NCBI GenBank assembly: GCA_012519695.1
Contig: JAAYPT010000068.1
Location: 1-64,000 of the forward strand
Origin: Clostridiales bacterium
GTDB taxonomy: Bacteria; Bacillota; Clostridia; Lachnospirales; Lachnospiraceae
Length of the DNA stretch: 64,000 bases
Reading direction: 5' to 3'
Shown here: in pieces, positions 63,201 through 64,000 of the stretch
How positions within the stretch are numbered: position 1 is the first letter of the stretch
How the letters are laid out: every line of letters begins with the position of its first letter
Position numbers and translations under genes: made by a program
Notes under the pieces: model-generated
Database searches by the model: none
The model's input: the letters and a program-made list of their open reading frames with translations, nothing else
What the model was told of the DNA's origin: nothing

Positions 63201-63249
63201 GAGCACCGCGATAACTAGAGAAGATTCAAAAGCGTGTTTCTCATAGTTT
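63201..63249. repeat. Hairpin repeat, family C, copy 2 (leader of the PcsB-like gene)
   Basis: Matches 165-212 with about 75 percent identity by eye (GAGCAC, CGATAACT, GAGAA, GTGTTTCT, ATAGTT). Both copies fold: here AACTAGAGAA pairs with TTTCTCATAGTT, and in copy 1 AACTTGAGAAAC pairs with GTTTCTTATAGTT. Some differences keep pairing. Confidence 0.6.
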
Positions 63250-63265
63250 GAACAAGGAGTGCTGT

Positions 63266-64000
63266 ATGAAAAGAAGAAAGAAAAAATGGACGCATGTAAC
63301 ATTACTGACAATGGGCATGGCAATTTTAATGGCATTTTCCGGTATCGGAAATGTGACAGCAAAAGGATTGTCGGAGGCGCAAAAGGAAAAGGAACAGTTA
63401 GAAGAGGAATTAAAAGAAGCGCAAGAGATGATTGATAATCTAAATGATTCCAAGGAAGATATGGAATCGGCAGTAAAAGAGTTGGACACAAAGCTTCAAA
63501 ATATTTCCAAACAGATATCTGATTTAGAAAATCAGTTGACAGAAAAGCAGGCATCCGTAGATGAGACACAAGTAGAACTTGCAGCGGCAGAAGAAGATCG
63601 ACAGAAGCAGTATGAAGACATGAAATTGCGCATACAGTTTATGTACGAGAATCAAAATACATCTGCATTGGAAAAACTTTTGACCGCAGGAAGTATTGCA
63701 GAATTTTTAAATAGTGCAGAATATATTGCTCAGATTTCACAATATGATCGCAATATGCTGGTAAAATATGAAGAGACAGTGAATAACATTGCCAAAATGG
63801 AAGAAACACTGAAAACGGAAATCAGCGAATTAGAAGCGATGAAGGAAAAGGTGGAACAAGAGCAGAAAGCAGTGGCAGCCTTAGTGCAGGAAAAGGAAGA
63901 AAAGCTTGCAGAGACAGAAGGTCAGATTGTAGATGCACAAAAGGTAGCAGAAGCCTATGAGGCAGAAATTGATGCACAGAATGAAATCATAGCCCAGATT
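63266..64000 (+). CDS. PcsB/EnvC-like peptidoglycan hydrolase or activator (partial)
   Basis: The reading frame runs off the window (245 codons seen). A basic N-terminus and signal segment (TLLTMGMAILMAFSGIGNVTA, cleaved near 32) are followed by long coiled coils of the CC domain (KEKEQLEEELKEAQEMI; NQLTEKQASVDETQVEL; YDRNMLVKYEETVNNI). This matches the coiled-coil domain of PcsB or EnvC, proteins activated by FtsEX; the catalytic CHAP or NlpC/M23 domain should follow. AAGGAG precedes the ATG. It is next to ftsX but separated by a terminator and a family C repeat. Confidence 0.85.
   Translation, partial: MKRRKKKWTHVTLLTMGMAILMAFSGIGNVTAKGLSEAQKEKEQLEEELKEAQEMIDNLNDSKEDMESAVKELDTKLQNISKQISDLENQLTEKQASVDETQVELAAAEEDRQKQYEDMKLRIQFMYENQNTSALEKLLTAGSIAEFLNSAEYIAQISQYDRNMLVKYEETVNNIAKMEETLKTEISELEAMKEKVEQEQKAVAALVQEKEEKLAETEGQIVDAQKVAEAYEAEIDAQNEIIAQI

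Noticed and set aside
1-64000. CRISPR array
   Set aside because: No regularly spaced repeat of 25-40 bases was seen; the repeats found are dispersed or tandem gene duplicates.

Overview
The window reads as a chromosome segment of a low-GC, Gram-positive anaerobe of the Clostridia, most likely a Lachnospiraceae gut commensal. The reasons are a fused Amt-PII ammonium transporter, a type III glutamine synthetase, an [FeFe]-hydrogenase maturation gene with an adjacent aspartase-like lyase, a murB-rapZ-whiA block, strong AGGAGG ribosome sites and YjfB. This assignment is inference from gene content; no 16S rRNA gene is present. Nearly all genes lie on the + strand. Only pyrG, a class A PBP gene and yjfB are on the - strand, so there is no sign of a replication origin or terminus from gene orientation.

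Layout. 1-6928: a complete tryptophan operon in the unusual order E-G-C-F-B-A-D, behind a T-box type terminator/antiterminator and several palindromic repeats. 7020-13600: an accessory island with its own promoter. It holds a small helical type VII secretion-like protein and a tandem array of membrane-anchored leucine-rich-repeat proteins with duplications, fragments, a frameshift and a chimeric last member. 13689-19000: RlmI-type methyltransferase, Uup-type ABC-F protein, a single-pass membrane protein, YbaK and DegV. 18949-21768: Trk potassium uptake, with trkA interrupted by an in-frame TGA. 22026-24799: hydrogenase maturation genes. 24867-30072: SulP transporter, VanRS-like two-component pair, C39-type peptidase and HAD phosphatase. 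30161-36151: pyrG, ftsH, uvrC. 36227-43315: hprK, M18 aminopeptidase, murB, rapZ, whiA, lipid kinase and fructose-bisphosphate aldolase. 43400-49057: nitrogen assimilation (glnN, amt-PII fusion, a degenerate receiver protein), each main gene behind an apparent leader terminator. 49104-55540: PBP1A, YigZ, tRNA-Gln, acyl-ACP thioesterase, CvfB, CPBP protease and YjfB. 55658-64000: trxB, an NlpC/P60 hydrolase with WalR-like boxes, a 700-base gap with four DnaA boxes, a WecG-like transferase, YitT, a CdaR-like regulator, ftsEX and a PcsB/EnvC-like hydrolase activator cut by the window end.

The main candidates for something new are: (1) the TGA codon inside trkA at a position that may hold cysteine in homologues (selenocysteine or a nonsense mutation); (2) the LRR array downstream of a type VII-like small protein; (3) the DnaA-box cluster far from any dnaA-type gene context; (4) families of hairpin-forming intergenic repeats, some with compensatory changes, several placed directly after terminators and one set surrounding a T-box that has no UGG specifier in sight. 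All annotations come from reading the sequence; no database search was run.
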